Source: Pseudeuparius sepicola
Lineage: Eukaryota; Arthropoda; Insecta; Coleoptera; Anthribidae
Assembly (NCBI GenBank): GCA_963920635.1
Contig: OY987299.1
Location: forward strand, 17,163,401 to 17,227,400
DNA length: 64,000 nucleotides
Direction: 5' to 3'
Part shown: positions 1-12,545 of the stretch, one piece after another
How the letters are laid out: every line of letters starts with the position of its first letter
How positions within the stretch are numbered: the stretch's first letter is position 1
Notes under the pieces: model-generated
Databases searched by the model: none
Seen by the model: the letters and a program-made list of their open reading frames with translations, nothing else
What the model was told of the DNA's origin: nothing
Program-made: the position numbers and the translations under genes

Positions 1-258
1 AGAAATTCATGCAGATGAAGTAGTGGATATATTTAAAAGAAAAAGCCGAAGATTTCTTCTTTAATGGTTTTAGATTTAGCGCAGAGGAACGAAATTAATT
101 TATCCATTTCATTTAAAGTTAAGAACTTTATAAATATGTCGTAGTTTTTCGGATGAATATATAGATATTAAATTTCATGTAAGTATATTTTTGTTGTTTT
201 ATTTACTTCTCAAACTAAACCCCCCCCCCCCCAAAACTAAATCCTGGCTACGCCCGTG
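1..258 (+). mobile_element. hAT element copy A, 3' end, cut by window edge
   Basis: This is the right end of the same non-autonomous hAT family found at 38,360, 40,327 and 52,215. Codons 2-64 encode the last 20 residues of the hAT C-terminal dimerisation region (ending KRKSRRFLL, stop 62-64). A poly-C tract follows (about 220-232), then the terminal repeat GGCTACGCCCGTG ending at 258. The left end lies outside the window, so its target duplication cannot be checked. The terminal junction is duplicated (see 233-338). Confidence 0.9.
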
Positions 259-338
259 ATTCTTTTACTCAATCTCGGTAAGAAGAAAACTAAATCCTGG
301 CTACGCCCGTGATTCTTTTACTCAATCTCGGTAAGAAA
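233..338. repeat. 53-bp tandem duplication across a transposon end
   Basis: A 53-bp unit (233-285) repeats almost exactly at 286-338. Each unit holds the last 26 bp of the hAT element plus 27 bp of flanking DNA, so the element appears to end twice, at 258 and 311. This is a local duplication made after insertion, not a second insertion. Confidence 0.9.
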
Positions 339-1024
339 TCATCGAGGTGTTCTTCTTTGGAGAAGCAGATAGAACGTTTATGCGGATAAATGATAAATGT
401 ACAAAGGCTTAGCTACTATTTACTTACGCATTTGGGAAGATGCTTCGGAGTGGACGGGGGCGTGAAAATAATCTCGTGCTGTTGATCGGCGCTGGAGATG
501 GCGATCGCCGAGAAGTGTGACCTCCTCTTTCTTTCCGACGACACTTTTCTAACCGCATTCTCCCACAGCACTTTCGTGTTTTTCCTGTCCCTGGAAAGAA
601 TAGGACGAATTAGGACGTTTCGACCGGCGGGTAAAAGGGGATCCAATCTCGGTGGTTCCAGAATACAATTAAAAATACAATACGAAACTTAATGGAAATA
701 AAGGAAACAAACGCTGTATAGGTTCCGGTTATACACACTTTGCGAAAGATAACAATATTTTCTTAAAAATTATGGACAAAATCCTCTAGGTCTAGGTAAC
801 TACATACGTTTGTGCAAAGTGTATTATATAAATGCCAAGAATACGAAAAAAAATGATAATAGTAATTATATTATTAAACACTCTATGAAAAGTAAAAGTT
901 TATACATATGAATGTTTTTAAGATTGTTTGTCATAAAATAACTTTTTATACAAAATATCAAAGCTTGTGTGCAAAACCGAGGACACCCTGAATATTAAAA
1001 TATATATCTGGTTGGAAATAGCCA
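339..1024. other. no recognisable gene
   Basis: Short overlapping open frames on both strands at 416-692 have no domain or splice context that I recognise. The rest is AT-rich single-copy-looking sequence. Confidence 0.5.
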
Positions 1025-1392
1025 GGGACTCTTTAAAGTAAGGGGACCCAACATTATACTTTCCAAAGTGGGGCCTATTCTTTCCTCATTCTAATGGTAT
1101 CAGTGATGCCAAGTATGCCATTTTATTGGAGAATCTATATGAGTATAACAGGTACTTTGATTGTGAGTAAAATTAATAATGCATTTTCTAAAAGTTAGAC
1201 TTGACAATGTTGTGTATACAAGTGCAGAATGTGGCAACTGTCAAATGAAAGTAATTTATTTTATAGTTGAAATTATTGATTTCCAGCAATTATTTCCACG
1301 AATTTAAGTAGTAAGTCTGGTAAGTCATAGTAGTGCCGATTTTGCTTATTTAAGAATTTGTCGCTATTGCACCTTGTTACCAGGTTCCTCAA
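1025..1392 (+). repeat. dispersed repeat, copy 1 (inverted relative of 49,023-49,536)
   Basis: From GGGACTCTTTAAAGTAAG to CAGGTTCCTCAA this matches the reverse complement of 49,023-49,536 end to end, with a stretch of about 110-150 bp present only in the other copy. Ends agree between copies (GGGACTC and CCTCAA), which marks a mobile unit. No coding potential and no clear terminal inverted repeat. No target duplication is visible here. Confidence 0.75.
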
Positions 1393-1967
1393 TCCATTTG
1401 TAGTATGTATACTTGAACTTTCTTCCCTTGTTGAATGTATCTACCCAAAGAACTTTCACAGATTTCGGGATGGACTAATAAGATTAGGTCTAGTAGTTCT
1501 AATGATGTAGTTTTTCTCGGTGTTCATTATAAAATTTTTGTAATTTTATTTCTCTCCCAAGGTACCTCACAAACTTAAAATAAAGTTGTAGTCGTAGATA
1601 AAAACTCTTTAAAAAAAGACCTGAAATCTAACGTCACTTTCGCTGTCGGAAACCCCCTCTTAAGTAATTAGTAAGTTATAATGGCACTTGAATTAAGTGA
1701 AACGGAAAGAATACAGGTTAACATACTAAGTACTTAAGTACACAGAAAATTGAGTAAAAAGTACGTTTACTGTAACAATGCACACAATTACAACCAACTG
1801 ACAGCTAGTGACAGTTTCCCATTGTTCTGATTTTGGCATGGCTAACTTGATGTTAATAATTATTATGATAAACATTGTCAATAGCATAATAGAAAACTTA
1901 TTTTTTTTTGTATTTTTTTCTTATGCGACCCCATTTAAATTGTATTGTATCGTATTCAGAAAGTTAT

Positions 1968-1968
1968 G

Positions 1969-2005
<37 letters not shown>

Positions 2006-2016
2006 TATATTATGTA
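1968..2016. repeat. TA microsatellite
   Basis: Nearly uninterrupted TA dinucleotides with one AAT interruption. Confidence 0.95.
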
Positions 2017-2256
2017 TCAATTTTCATCAAAAAACGTATATGGTGCCATTTAAAAAAAATCAAGTCGGTTACCATGGCAACCACATTTTTTGTGCTACGA
2101 AAGATTTCTTGATATCACTAAACGGGAAATAACTTCCCCTAACACTTTTATTAAAACAAGTTTTTCATATGACGAATATTTTAAGAAATATAAGCAATAT
2201 TCCACAATTTCTATCCACACTGTATTTGACTTTGTTACAACATATATATATATATA

Positions 2257-2710
2257 TACAGGGTGAGTTTTTTTCGATGACCACTATAGAGATCTCGGAA
2301 ACTAGCAGAGCTAGAACAAAGGTTAAATGGGGAAAGAATTGCGGTTTTGAATGCTCAATCTAATGCCCCTTTTGGATTTTTAAAAAAGTTCATGGCTCAC
2401 TAGATATTGTGAAAAGAGTGATTTTTTTGCTAATTCATCAGATCTCTGTAGCTCCCTTATTTCTGAATATACAGAAAAAATGTAGAAAAAAAAATTGTAG
2501 ATAATTTTGGGCTTAACAAGATAATCATTTTTTATGTTGTTTGTGATTTTTGAAATATGACATAAATTTGTGTTTTTTTAATGTAAATCATAGTTGGCTG
2601 TGGCCTTATCAAATCGGCCATTTTTTAGCTTTCCAAAGATTTTAAAAAATAAAAGAGCTATGGCTAATTTTCTGATTTTTTTTTAAATTTTCACATAGTC
2701 AGCCATGGAA
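2257..2710 (+). mobile_element. MITE-like element of the TACAGGGTG group, right end unclear
   Basis: Begins TACAGGGTGAG after a TA run. It shares ordered blocks with 55,627-56,224: the run GGTTAAATGGGGAAAGA, the phrase about tATGACATAAATTTGTG, and a similar late segment. That copy is palindromic and ends CACCCTGTA. Here the right terminus has decayed, so the end is approximate. Non-coding. Confidence 0.6.
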
Positions 2711-4447
2711 TATTTTCATAATTACGTTCTATTGTATAATAAGACATACTTCAAACTTTCAAATATTTTATTTTTAGCTGATAACACAATGTAACAAAAT
2801 AAAACGAAAATTATCATGATGGAGCTCCACCACATAATTATTTGCCCGCAAGAAATTACCTAGATCAGCTCTATCCAAATAGTTGGACACCTATTTCCTG
2901 TTGAAAACATATGGAATTTTTTATTTTTTATTTGTCTGATAAAAGTTGGTGCTTGTCTTTAAATGAAAAATACCCCAACTAAAGTTGTGTAGGATACATG
3001 TTTTAGCTGTCAATGACATTTTTTTTAATTTCCTAAATAGTATACTACCTTAATTTTTAAAAATTCGACAAAAAGTTCTAAGGAAAAGTCGTTTGAAATT
3101 AATAATTATGTGCAAATATGAAATTGGAAATGGATAGCTATTATTTTTATTTTTGTTGTTTTTTCAAAAACAAGACTCACGCAGAATATTTTTATAAAAT
3201 ATAAAATATCTAAAATGATTCTTTATCCACTTGCTTCGAGTATTTTAATTCCATTACTCTCACAAAACTAGTAAAGTAAAATATTATCATCCCATATTTT
3301 CACCCGCAACCCTTTTGAAATTTGTTTTCTGTGAATTCCGTTTTTCGCTTATCGATCTACCTACTTTTCACTGATAGATACTTGTCGTGGATCAATACGA
3401 CGCTCTCAGAATTCTGCTATATTATTGGGTACGTACAACGATAAAATATAAACATTTACTAGATTTAACATGTGTACCCACTCAGCTAAGATAGGCATTT
3501 ATCTGATAAACATGCCATATGGTGAAAATGAGTGAGCAACCATTAAAGTACAGAAATTAAACGCAGGTGTACCGACGCCAAAACGCCGCGCAAGAGAGTT
3601 CAGAAAAGGAAAAAAAATGTTAGAACAACTAATCGTGGAGATACAATAGCGTAAAAGACCCGGGAGAAAATTTTTCGAATTTGCAACCAAAAATATTTCT
3701 CTTTTCGTAAATATAAAATCCTCATATTCTTTGGATATAGCGAAAGGAAGCAAAACATGTAATATTTATGTCCCTTGTGTAGATATTTACGAGATAACAA
3801 CGACCTAGTCATGACGCTTCTGCGTGTACACGTGTACACACCTACGTCGAAGGGTTAGTGATTGTTGACTTAGGACTTGCCAGATATGTCTGCATTAGGA
3901 ATCATATTAATAGGATCGGAAATAAACACAACATTTAGAATAAAATATATAGTACAAATATGCAAACTTACTATTTACTTTGAATAGGGACTTTCACAAA
4001 GTTTAATCCCGATCGTAGCTAGACTATAAATAAAATTAAATCTGTGAAGTACCAAAAAAAAACAAACCATATTTCCTGTAGAAAAATTAGCGAGAAGTAC
4101 CTGCATTACTTTGAATTTTTCCACAATATGCAATATTTTCTGTATTCCCAAAAAAGGCAGTGATATATATGTTTAGCGATCTATCGAGTGTTGTTAATAC
4201 GCCAAACAACACTTCTGGAGTGATCAGATCAGTATATCCTGGATCCCATTTTAATTACGGTTAGTTCAATTTTTAACAATATTTTTTGTTCGTTTTTTTT
4301 TTAAATAACTCCTAATCTTTATTAGGAATTTTCATAAAGTTAAAATATTCAGGGTCATATTACTTGGGGTACCGCTGGTTAAAACTGAAAATTCTTTTTT
4401 TTTTTTTTTTTCACCAAAGAACCCACCAAATGTTATAAAACTATTTA

Positions 4448-4826
4448 TAGTAAAATCGAGCAATCCGTACGCTTGGCGTAAATAAAACCACGTGTTCAAT
4501 GACGATCCGCGATTGGTCGGTAGCAGTGACTATAGTCACTGTCGGTAGGCTATAAAATTTCACCCGACTCGGCAACAGGGACGTGCTCGATCGCAAAAGT
4601 GTAGATATTCGGTTTTATCTTGTTGTTTGCAGCTATTTAGACACTGCCACAAATAATTTTATCGATGTTTTGAACCATTTTAATTAAGCCAATAATTCTT
4701 GTCTGAAATATTTTGATGTACACAATTGTAAGACTAAAATTAAATAAAGGTCGTACCTCCGTGCGGCTATGGCGGATATTTCAACGCACGTGCTCTTGTT
4801 TACGCCAGAGTTGCTCGATTTTAGTA
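4448..4826. mobile_element. TIR element of about 379 bp
   Basis: Starts TAGTAAAATCGAGCAA and ends with its near-perfect complement TTGCTCGATTTTAGTA. The inverted match extends inward through GGCGTAAATAAAACCACGTG versus CACGTGCTCTTGTTTACGCC. The interior carries a small palindrome (AGTGACTATAGTCACT at about 4,525). Non-coding, so non-autonomous. Confidence 0.8.
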
Positions 4827-5160
4827 TAGTAAAGTGCGAACCCAAAAAAAATTAACAACCTGTATATCAAAAATAAAACGAAAACGGGCCTACTTTTATG
4901 GATAAAACTTCAAGAATCTGTATAGAAAACGTGAAAATAAGTAGACTTTTTCATATAAACATGTATCGAAATAATAACGGTTTTAAAAGACCTCAAAGTT
5001 CAATTTTTTTTCATGATTTCAATAATTTCTCCTAAATTAAGACAGTTCAGGCAAACATATTTGGTACAGTTTAGACACTCATTAAGTTCTATCAATTAAA
5101 AATAATTCGGCCTGTCTACTTCCACCAGTGCCGGAGACGCGGGGTCAACCATTATATTTT

Positions 5161-6732
5161 TAATAAAAAAATGGTACGACACCGGAAAAGTAATCTTTTT
5201 TGCCTTCACTAAATTTCCCAATTAATTCTAAGAAAAAATTATTCTTGACTTTTTTCGAAAAATGTACCGTTTCGAGCGTTTTAATTTTTTTAGCAGAAGA
5301 AAATCAAAGTAGTAATAAAATTTTGCGCACTTATTCAGTTTTTAATTCTGAACAACTTTCCTTAATAACACATGATTTTTCTAATCTAGAAAAACTCGTT
5401 TTGTAGGTTTTGGACCAAATGTTATTGAGCAAAGTTGTTCAGTATTAGAAACTGAGTAGGTGTGCAAAATTTCAAAAGCCTAAACCTACTTTGACTTTCT
5501 TCTGCTAATAAAATTAAAACCTATGAAAATGAATTTATCAAAAATGGAACGAAATATTGGAGACCCCCCTTAACTTTCTTATTTTTGACCAGAAAAAAAG
5601 CGTTTTATATGAAAGTTGTAGAAAATTTTCTCTACTTTCCAACGCCGTTTTCAGAAAGAAAATAGAACGTCGCGTTTTCAAGGTAGAGACCTAACTTTTT
5701 TTTTTTTAATGGAACACCTTAATGGAACAACTTTCTTTTAAAACACTTTTTTCTCTTCTCTTCTACAGTAATCTGTGTGAACTCGTACCACTAATTGACG
5801 CCGCACTTATTTTTTGAATTTTTGACAGCGCATATGAGTTGCACTGTTTCTAGTTTCATGGCCACCTCAGTTTTTGTGTAATCCTGTATTAAAATGCAAT
5901 TTCCTATGACAAAAGTTATATAACATATTAAATATATATATATCGTTTTGATCGGAATGAAGCGTAGAATCTAAAAATTCGATAACAAACAGGGTGTTCC
6001 ATTAAAAAAAACAAAAGTTTAGTCTCTACCTTTAAAACGCGACGTTCGATTTTCTTTCTGAAAACGGCGTTGGAAAGTAGAGAAAATTTTCTAAAACTTT
6101 CATATAAAACCCTTTTTTTCTGGTCAAAAATAAGAAAGTAAAGGGGGGGTCTCCAATATTTCGTGAACACCCTGTATCTCTGAACCTTGGGGTCCTAGGA
6201 CTTTCTGCCCATGGGGACTTGTTCTGAATGATGTGTAGAATAACATATAAAAAAATTAGCAAAATTAACGGGAGCCGGATTTTACTAAGAAAGTGTGCGG
6301 GGTCCTTTGAAAAAAATATTCTTGACTTTTTTCGAAAAATGTACCGTTTCGATCGTTTTAATTTTTTTAGCAGAAGAAAATCAAAGTAGGACAGGCTTTT
6401 AAAATTTTGCGCACTTATTCAGTTTTTAATTCTGAACAACTTTCCTTAATAACACATGATATTTCTAATCTAGAAAAACTCTTTTTGTAAGTTTTGGACA
6501 AAATGTTATTGAGCAAAGTTGTTCAGTATGAGAAACTGAGTAGGTGTGCAAAATTTCAAAAGCCTAAACCTACTTGGACTTTCTTCTGCTAATAAAATTA
6601 AAACGTACGAAAATGAATTTATGCATTTTTCGAAAAAAGTCGAGAACAGATTTTTTTCTTAAAATTGATTGGGAAATTTAGTGAAGGTAAAAATCGGTTT
6701 AATTTTCCAGTCGAATACCATTTTTTTATAAA
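5161..6732. mobile_element. foldback element with internal direct and inverted duplications
   Basis: The outer arms (about 5,161-5,285 and 6,620-6,732) are inverted copies, for example ATGGTACGAC...CACTAAATTTCCCAATT against AATTGATTGGGAAATTTAGTG...ATGG on the other strand. Within it, about 5,236-5,530 recurs as a direct repeat at 6,318-6,615, and each of those is itself a palindrome around CAGAAGAAAATCAAAG. A separate MITE lies inside (5,989-6,175) with an inverted partial copy at about 5,540-5,715. The short open frames here are palindrome products, not genes. Confidence 0.8.
5989..6175. mobile_element. 187-bp MITE of the ACAGGGTG group
   Basis: Bounded by ACAGGGTGTTCCA and GTGAACACCCTGT. 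A partial copy in the opposite direction lies at about 5,540-5,715 (same TCCAATATTTCG and AACGGCGTTGGAAAGTAGAG tracts, reverse complemented). The pair makes a long hairpin. Confidence 0.75.
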
Positions 6733-6781
6733 CAGTAGATCTGTGAACGAGCTGTAAGAAAATCCCTAGCTTCGTAAAGTG

Positions 6782-7310
6782 TAAATGAACTCACTTGGAA
6801 CACAGTGATATACGGGGCGCGATGGCGCGATCTATTTCATAGCATTTACCAAGCTTTGCTACTGGTAAAAATACCAGACTTATCAGCAGAAATCACCCAT
6901 ATAAAATTCAAACGTTTTTATGCGGTCGACGTCGACCTAGTCAAGGAGGCAGCCAATAACTAAGCGAGAGTAGCGATTTGATTGGTCGGCGTTTCGGAGA
7001 TCCGCATGGAGCAGGTGTCGACGTGTGCCAGTATAACCAGTGCCGTGCGCGGATCTAAGGATTGCTCTTTATTTTACGGATTTTGGTTTTGTGTATAGAT
7101 TTTTGTGTGGTGTTGTTTGTGTGTCAGAAAATTATTGATTTGCTTTGGTTTTAATTATTTCAAAGTTTATTTTATTATTTTTTTAGAGCATTTAGATAAA
7201 ATTTGTATAATATTATTAAGGACCGCGTGCCGCCTCTGACTCGGTCTTCTTTTACAAAGCCAACGCCGCCCAAGCGTTTTTTTTTATGCTGTTCCAAGTG
7301 AGTTCATTTA
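6782..7310. mobile_element. 529-bp element with perfect 20-bp terminal inverted repeats
   Basis: Begins TAAATGAACTCACTTGGAAC and ends with its exact complement. It holds a hairpin GCTACTGGTAAAAATACCAG and a GC-rich core. A deletion derivative at 30,405-30,494 keeps about 65 bp near the left end, joined directly to the right end. Non-coding. Confidence 0.85.
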
Positions 7311-9395
7311 TACCATACCCAGCTCCACGCCTATACCTTGTTGGTTGGCAAGTTGGAAAGCCCGTATCTGAATATGCAATTAGCAGCACAACAGCATTTG
7401 GGGTAAATTTAGAATAATTTCGAGACCGAACACCGACGCTGTCGAGAGTTTCTCTAGTCGTTGCTATTTAGCATATACTTATTCTACCCGAATAATAAAG
7501 AAGCACAGCATTCGTTCAACCATTTCATATTAATACATTCTTTAAGCGTTGTCAGCTCTCTACAGTTACTACATAAATTCTTTCTATAGTGGATAGGACG
7601 GTATTCCCTAAACCTAAATGCACAATGCCACTAGGTTGAAGGCGATTATGATTAAAAAGAAAGACCATATTGAGTAAAAAAGCAACAATACTTAAATATC
7701 CTACCACATCAATGAGATTATACGTACCGATTTACGCTATCGTCATGATAATTATGATCAACAGCATAATATGTCAATTGTTTGTCACTTATTCAAGACT
7801 TGAAATATTAAATAGGGAAGTTTCCTTTAATTGAATTTCGAAATAATATTCTAATCGGTGGATGTAGTATAGCCAAATTACACTACCAGCAATATGTATA
7901 CCTTTTCTTAAAAGTGTTGCGCGTAAAATTAAATTCTTTGGCATTTGTCATTCAAATTTTCAAACAGAATACTGTTTGTCAACTTTATAAAACAAAAATT
8001 ACGTACCTAGCTAACAAATCCTACTGAAACGGCTTTTATAGTTAGGTAAGTCTCCCCTAAAGGGCACAATCTGACAACGCAGCATACAAGCATAACATTT
8101 ATATGCAGAGGTTATAGCCGCGTTATTAGAAGAGAAGATCGTGCGGTCCGACTTACATACAACAAAAACAAGAAAAAACTATTTTTACGTAATTTCTATA
8201 AAGTGTCCGAATTCGTGGAGAAATAGAAAGGTGATTTTTTTCTCCAACACAGCTGTAAAAGAACGTATTACATTATATATTTCTCTATTTTCTTGAGAGC
8301 TCAAAAATATGAGAAACATAATATAATAGCAAAAACGTTGACCTCATCTCTAAAATCTATGCAATCAGGGAAAGAGGTCAAGTTACGCCCATAGAAACTA
8401 TTTAATTTTAGAGCCTTTCTCGATCACAAAAATACTAATGATAATTCTAAAGTAATGCACAAAAGGCCCGTTCAAAATACTACGATTTAAACTCCTTTTA
8501 ATAGTCAAAATCAGCCTTTGGACTACAAACCTTCTTTGAAAACAACAAGGAAATCACCCTCGGCTTTAATGTTGCACAATCGTGGGTTTTCCATTCTAAT
8601 GTAAAATTTAGCATCCAGATTTAGGTGAATGAAATCGATATTCATTTATGCAAATTCACAGACTTCTTTAAGTGGGGTTGAAGTTCTGAGAGGAACTTCC
8701 GGAATAATTCAAGTTTTATTTAAATTTCAATATATCCTTTTAAACAAATGCTAATTTAAATATTGATCTAAACTTTCCCTAATTACTTTGGGAGAAAGGA
8801 TTATTTCGTGATGGAAATGCTGATATATTTGGGGTAGTTATGAATTCGTTGCTTATATTCTGTGTAGAAGTTCAACTAGATTATAGTGTCTCAAACATAA
8901 ATATACCTACCTACCAACCCAACGTTCATTGGGATAGAAAATAATTCGAAAAGTTCAGTTTTTTCATAAAATATAAAAAGATTTTCCTTAGAGTTATTTT
9001 TATGAATAGGTATTTCAATTTCTTCAAAAACGACGTTATATTAGCTGTGGATATAAAATTATTTATCTTTAACTCATTTGAAATAAATAGTTAATAAGAT
9101 ATTATACAAAGCACCTCATATCGGAAAAGTAAAAAATTCTGAAAAAATGGGTAGTGGACTTTCGTACTCAGATGAACTCTAGTAGTAGTAATATTCCAGC
9201 AAAAGAATTTGTTTGCTACTCCATAGAACCCTGTGCATAGAACCACAGACCAAATGCACAGACCTGTGCATAGAACGGACAGTTAAATAAGGTGTCATTT
9301 TCACACACAACATTCAATACTACAACCTAAGAGTATTTTTGGCTTTTATTTTTAAAATTTTGTTAAGTTCCTCAAAAAATCAGCAAAATCTCATG
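7311..9395. other. no gene seen
   Basis: AT-rich sequence with stops in every frame and no repeat boundary that I can define. Confidence 0.5.
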
Positions 9396-9521
9396 TACAG
9401 TCCGCCAAACGAAAGAAGTCCAATGAAAAACTCAATCTAACCCCCCATGCCCACATTAATAACATACGGATGGCGCTTAGACTGAGTTTTTCATTGGACT
9501 TCTTTCGTTTGCCAGACTGTA
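9396..9521. mobile_element. 126-bp palindromic MITE
   Basis: TACAGTCCGCCAAACGAAAG at the left pairs with CTTTCGTTTGCCAGACTGTA at the right. The arms continue through AAGTCCAATGAAAAACTCA for about 45 bp each, leaving a loop of about 35 bp. Confidence 0.9.
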
Positions 9522-10330
9522 GGTATCGTTTAAAAACCAATGTACCTAAATTTTCTGGAAATTCTATATTTAACAAAAATAAATATAATAAGTACATTGA
9601 TGCATCAGATTTGACTGATTTTTTTGTTAAAATATGCACAATCGAGTGTGCAATATAAAGTAGTGTTTGGAGTGCATATTATGGTTTTTTAAAAACCTAA
9701 TAATTTTAAAAATAAATTCCAAACAACACTTGACTTGCTGGTATGGAAACACACACTTAACTTTAACTTTTTGGTTTGGGTTGATTTGCTAGTTCATACA
9801 AAGGTAAATAAAAGTTAAATTATTGTTCCTGAATCAAACCACAATATAATAATTTTATCAGTTTTAAATCAATATAATGAAATTGTAAATTTAGATATTT
9901 ACATCAATTTTTAAAAATATTTTTACTCATAATATCCTTATTCTTTCTAGAGATTGAAGAATATGGCAGATATCCATGAAAGAGTACAAATTGGACACTA
10001 CAAAGCGCGCAGAAGGGGGGGGGGACATGAGGCCTTGCCTAATACCTCTAACCTATAGATATGTAAAACTTATAAAAATGATTATATATGATTTTGAAAT
10101 TTCTTATGCCTCATTAAAACTATTTGTCCTTAAAATTTCTAAAGAATTTCGCCTGCATAAAAACACCTTTGCTTTTTTATGTATATACTTTTAAAAGACA
10201 AAGTAATCTTTATGGGCTCGCCCTGACACAAAATCTTTACTTACACATATGTTTTATGCAAAAATTAGCAAACAATACAATATTTATTTTTATTTTTAGA
10301 TAGGTACTTACCTACTGTAAGAATGTTAAA
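9522..10330. other. no gene seen
   Basis: AT-rich DNA with a G-run at about 10,014-10,024. A 72-codon open frame (9,976-10,194) has no recognisable domain and lies against the satellite; I do not call it a gene. Confidence 0.5.
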
Positions 10331-10840
10331 GTTTAGTTTAGTTTGGTTTGGTTTGGTTTGGTTTGGTTTGGTTTGGTTTGGTTTGGTTTGGTTTGGTTTG
10401 GTTTGGTTTGGTTTGGTTTGGTTTGGTTTGGTTTGGTTTGGTTTGGTTTGGTTTGGTTTGGTTTGGTTTGGTTTGGTTTGGTTTGGTTTGGTTTGGTTTG
10501 GTTTGGTTTGGTTTGGTTTGGTTTGGTTTGGTTTGGTTTGGTTTGGTTTGGTTTGGTTTGGTTTGGTTTGGTTTGGTTTGGTTTGGTTTGGTTTGGTTTG
10601 GTTTGGTTTGGTTTGGTTTGGTTTGGTTTGGTTTGGTTTGGTTTGGTTTGGTTTGGTTTGGTTTGGTTTGGTTTGGTTTGGTTTGGTTTGGTTTGGTTTG
10701 GTTTGGTTTGGTTTGGTTTGGTTTGGTTTGGTTTGGTTTGGTTTGGTTTGGTTTGGTTTGGTTTGGTTTGGTTTGGTTTGGTTTGGTTTGGTTTGGTTTG
10801 GTTTGGTTTGGTTTGGTTTGGTTTGGTTTGGTTTGGTTTG
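10331..10840 (+). repeat. pentanucleotide satellite, GTTTG block (100 units, after 2 GTTTA units)
   Basis: Two GTTTA units (10,331-10,340) are followed by exactly 100 uninterrupted GTTTG units (10,341-10,840). The GG pairs spaced by TTT could form two-tetrad G-quadruplexes in the + strand; that is inference. All + frames are open because the pentamer contains no stop, giving the pseudo-peptide VWFGL repeated; this is not a gene. Confidence 0.98.
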
Positions 10841-12545
10841 GTTTCGTTTCGTTTCGTTTCGTTTCGTTTCGTTTCGTTTCGTTTCGTTTCGTTTCGTTTC
10901 GTTTCGTTTCGTTTCGTTTCGTTTCGTTTCGTTTCGTTTCGTTTCGTTTCGTTTCGTTTCGTTTCGTTTCGTTTCGTTTCGTTTCGTTTCGTTTCGTTTC
11001 GTTTCGTTTCGTTTCGTTTCGTTTCGTTTCGTTTCGTTTCGTTTCGTTTCGTTTCGTTTCGTTTCGTTTCGTTTCGTTTCGTTTCGTTTCGTTTCGTTTC
11101 GTTTCGTTTCGTTTCGTTTCGTTTCGTTTCGTTTCGTTTCGTTTCGTTTCGTTTCGTTTCGTTTCGTTTCGTTTCGTTTCGTTTCGTTTCGTTTCGTTTC
11201 GTTTCGTTTCGTTTCGTTTCGTTTCGTTTCGTTTCGTTTCGTTTCGTTTCGTTTCGTTTCGTTTCGTTTCGTTTCGTTTCGTTTCGTTTCGTTTCGTTTC
11301 GTTTCGTTTCGTTTCGTTTCGTTTCGTTTCGTTTCGTTTCGTTTCGTTTCGTTTCGTTTCGTTTCGTTTCGTTTCGTTTCGTTTCGTTTCGTTTCGTTTC
11401 GTTTCGTTTCGTTTCGTTTCGTTTCGTTTCGTTTCGTTTCGTTTCGTTTCGTTTCGTTTCGTTTCGTTTCGTTTCGTTTCGTTTCGTTTCGTTTCGTTTC
11501 GTTTCGTTTCGTTTCGTTTCGTTTCGTTTCGTTTCGTTTCGTTTCGTTTCGTTTCGTTTCGTTTCGTTTCGTTTCGTTTCGTTTCGTTTCGTTTCGTTTC
11601 GTTTCGTTTCGTTTCGTTTCGTTTCGTTTCGTTTCGTTTCGTTTCGTTTCGTTTCGTTTCGTTTCGTTTCGTTTCGTTTCGTTTCGTTTCGTTTCGTTTC
11701 GTTTCGTTTCGTTTCGTTTCGTTTCGTTTCGTTTCGTTTCGTTTCGTTTCGTTTCGTTTCGTTTCGTTTCGTTTCGTTTCGTTTCGTTTCGTTTCGTTTC
11801 GTTTCGTTTCGTTTCGTTTCGTTTCGTTTCGTTTCGTTTCGTTTCGTTTCGTTTCGTTTCGTTTCGTTTCGTTTCGTTTCGTTTCGTTTCGTTTCGTTTC
11901 GTTTCGTTTCGTTTCGTTTCGTTTCGTTTCGTTTCGTTTCGTTTCGTTTCGTTTCGTTTCGTTTCGTTTCGTTTCGTTTCGTTTCGTTTCGTTTCGTTTC
12001 GTTTCGTTTCGTTTCGTTTCGTTTCGTTTCGTTTCGTTTCGTTTCGTTTCGTTTCGTTTCGTTTCGTTTCGTTTCGTTTCGTTTCGTTTCGTTTCGTTTC
12101 GTTTCGTTTCGTTTCGTTTCGTTTCGTTTCGTTTCGTTTCGTTTCGTTTCGTTTCGTTTCGTTTCGTTTCGTTTCGTTTCGTTTCGTTTCGTTTCGTTTC
12201 GTTTCGTTTCGTTTCGTTTCGTTTCGTTTCGTTTCGTTTCGTTTCGTTTCGTTTCGTTTCGTTTCGTTTCGTTTCGTTTCGTTTCGTTTCGTTTCGTTTC
12301 GTTTCGTTTCGTTTCGTTTCGTTTCGTTTCGTTTCGTTTCGTTTCGTTTCGTTTCGTTTCGTTTCGTTTCGTTTCGTTTCGTTTCGTTTCGTTTCGTTTC
12401 GTTTCGTTTCGTTTCGTTTCGTTTCGTTTCGTTTCGTTTCGTTTCGTTTCGTTTCGTTTCGTTTCGTTTCGTTTCGTTTCGTTTCGTTTCGTTTCGTTTC
12501 GTTTCGTTTCGTTTCGTTTCGTTTCGTTTCGTTTCGTTTCGTTTC
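10841..12545 (+). repeat. pentanucleotide satellite, GTTTC block (341 units)
   Basis: 341 identical GTTTC units follow the GTTTG block in the same 5-bp register. I saw no variant unit. All + frames stay open (FVSFR repeated), which produces spurious open frames of more than 730 codons. Confidence 0.98.

Noticed and set aside
4525..4545. AGTGACTATAGTCACT as a possible operator
   Set aside because: It is inside a TIR element; no nearby gene to regulate.
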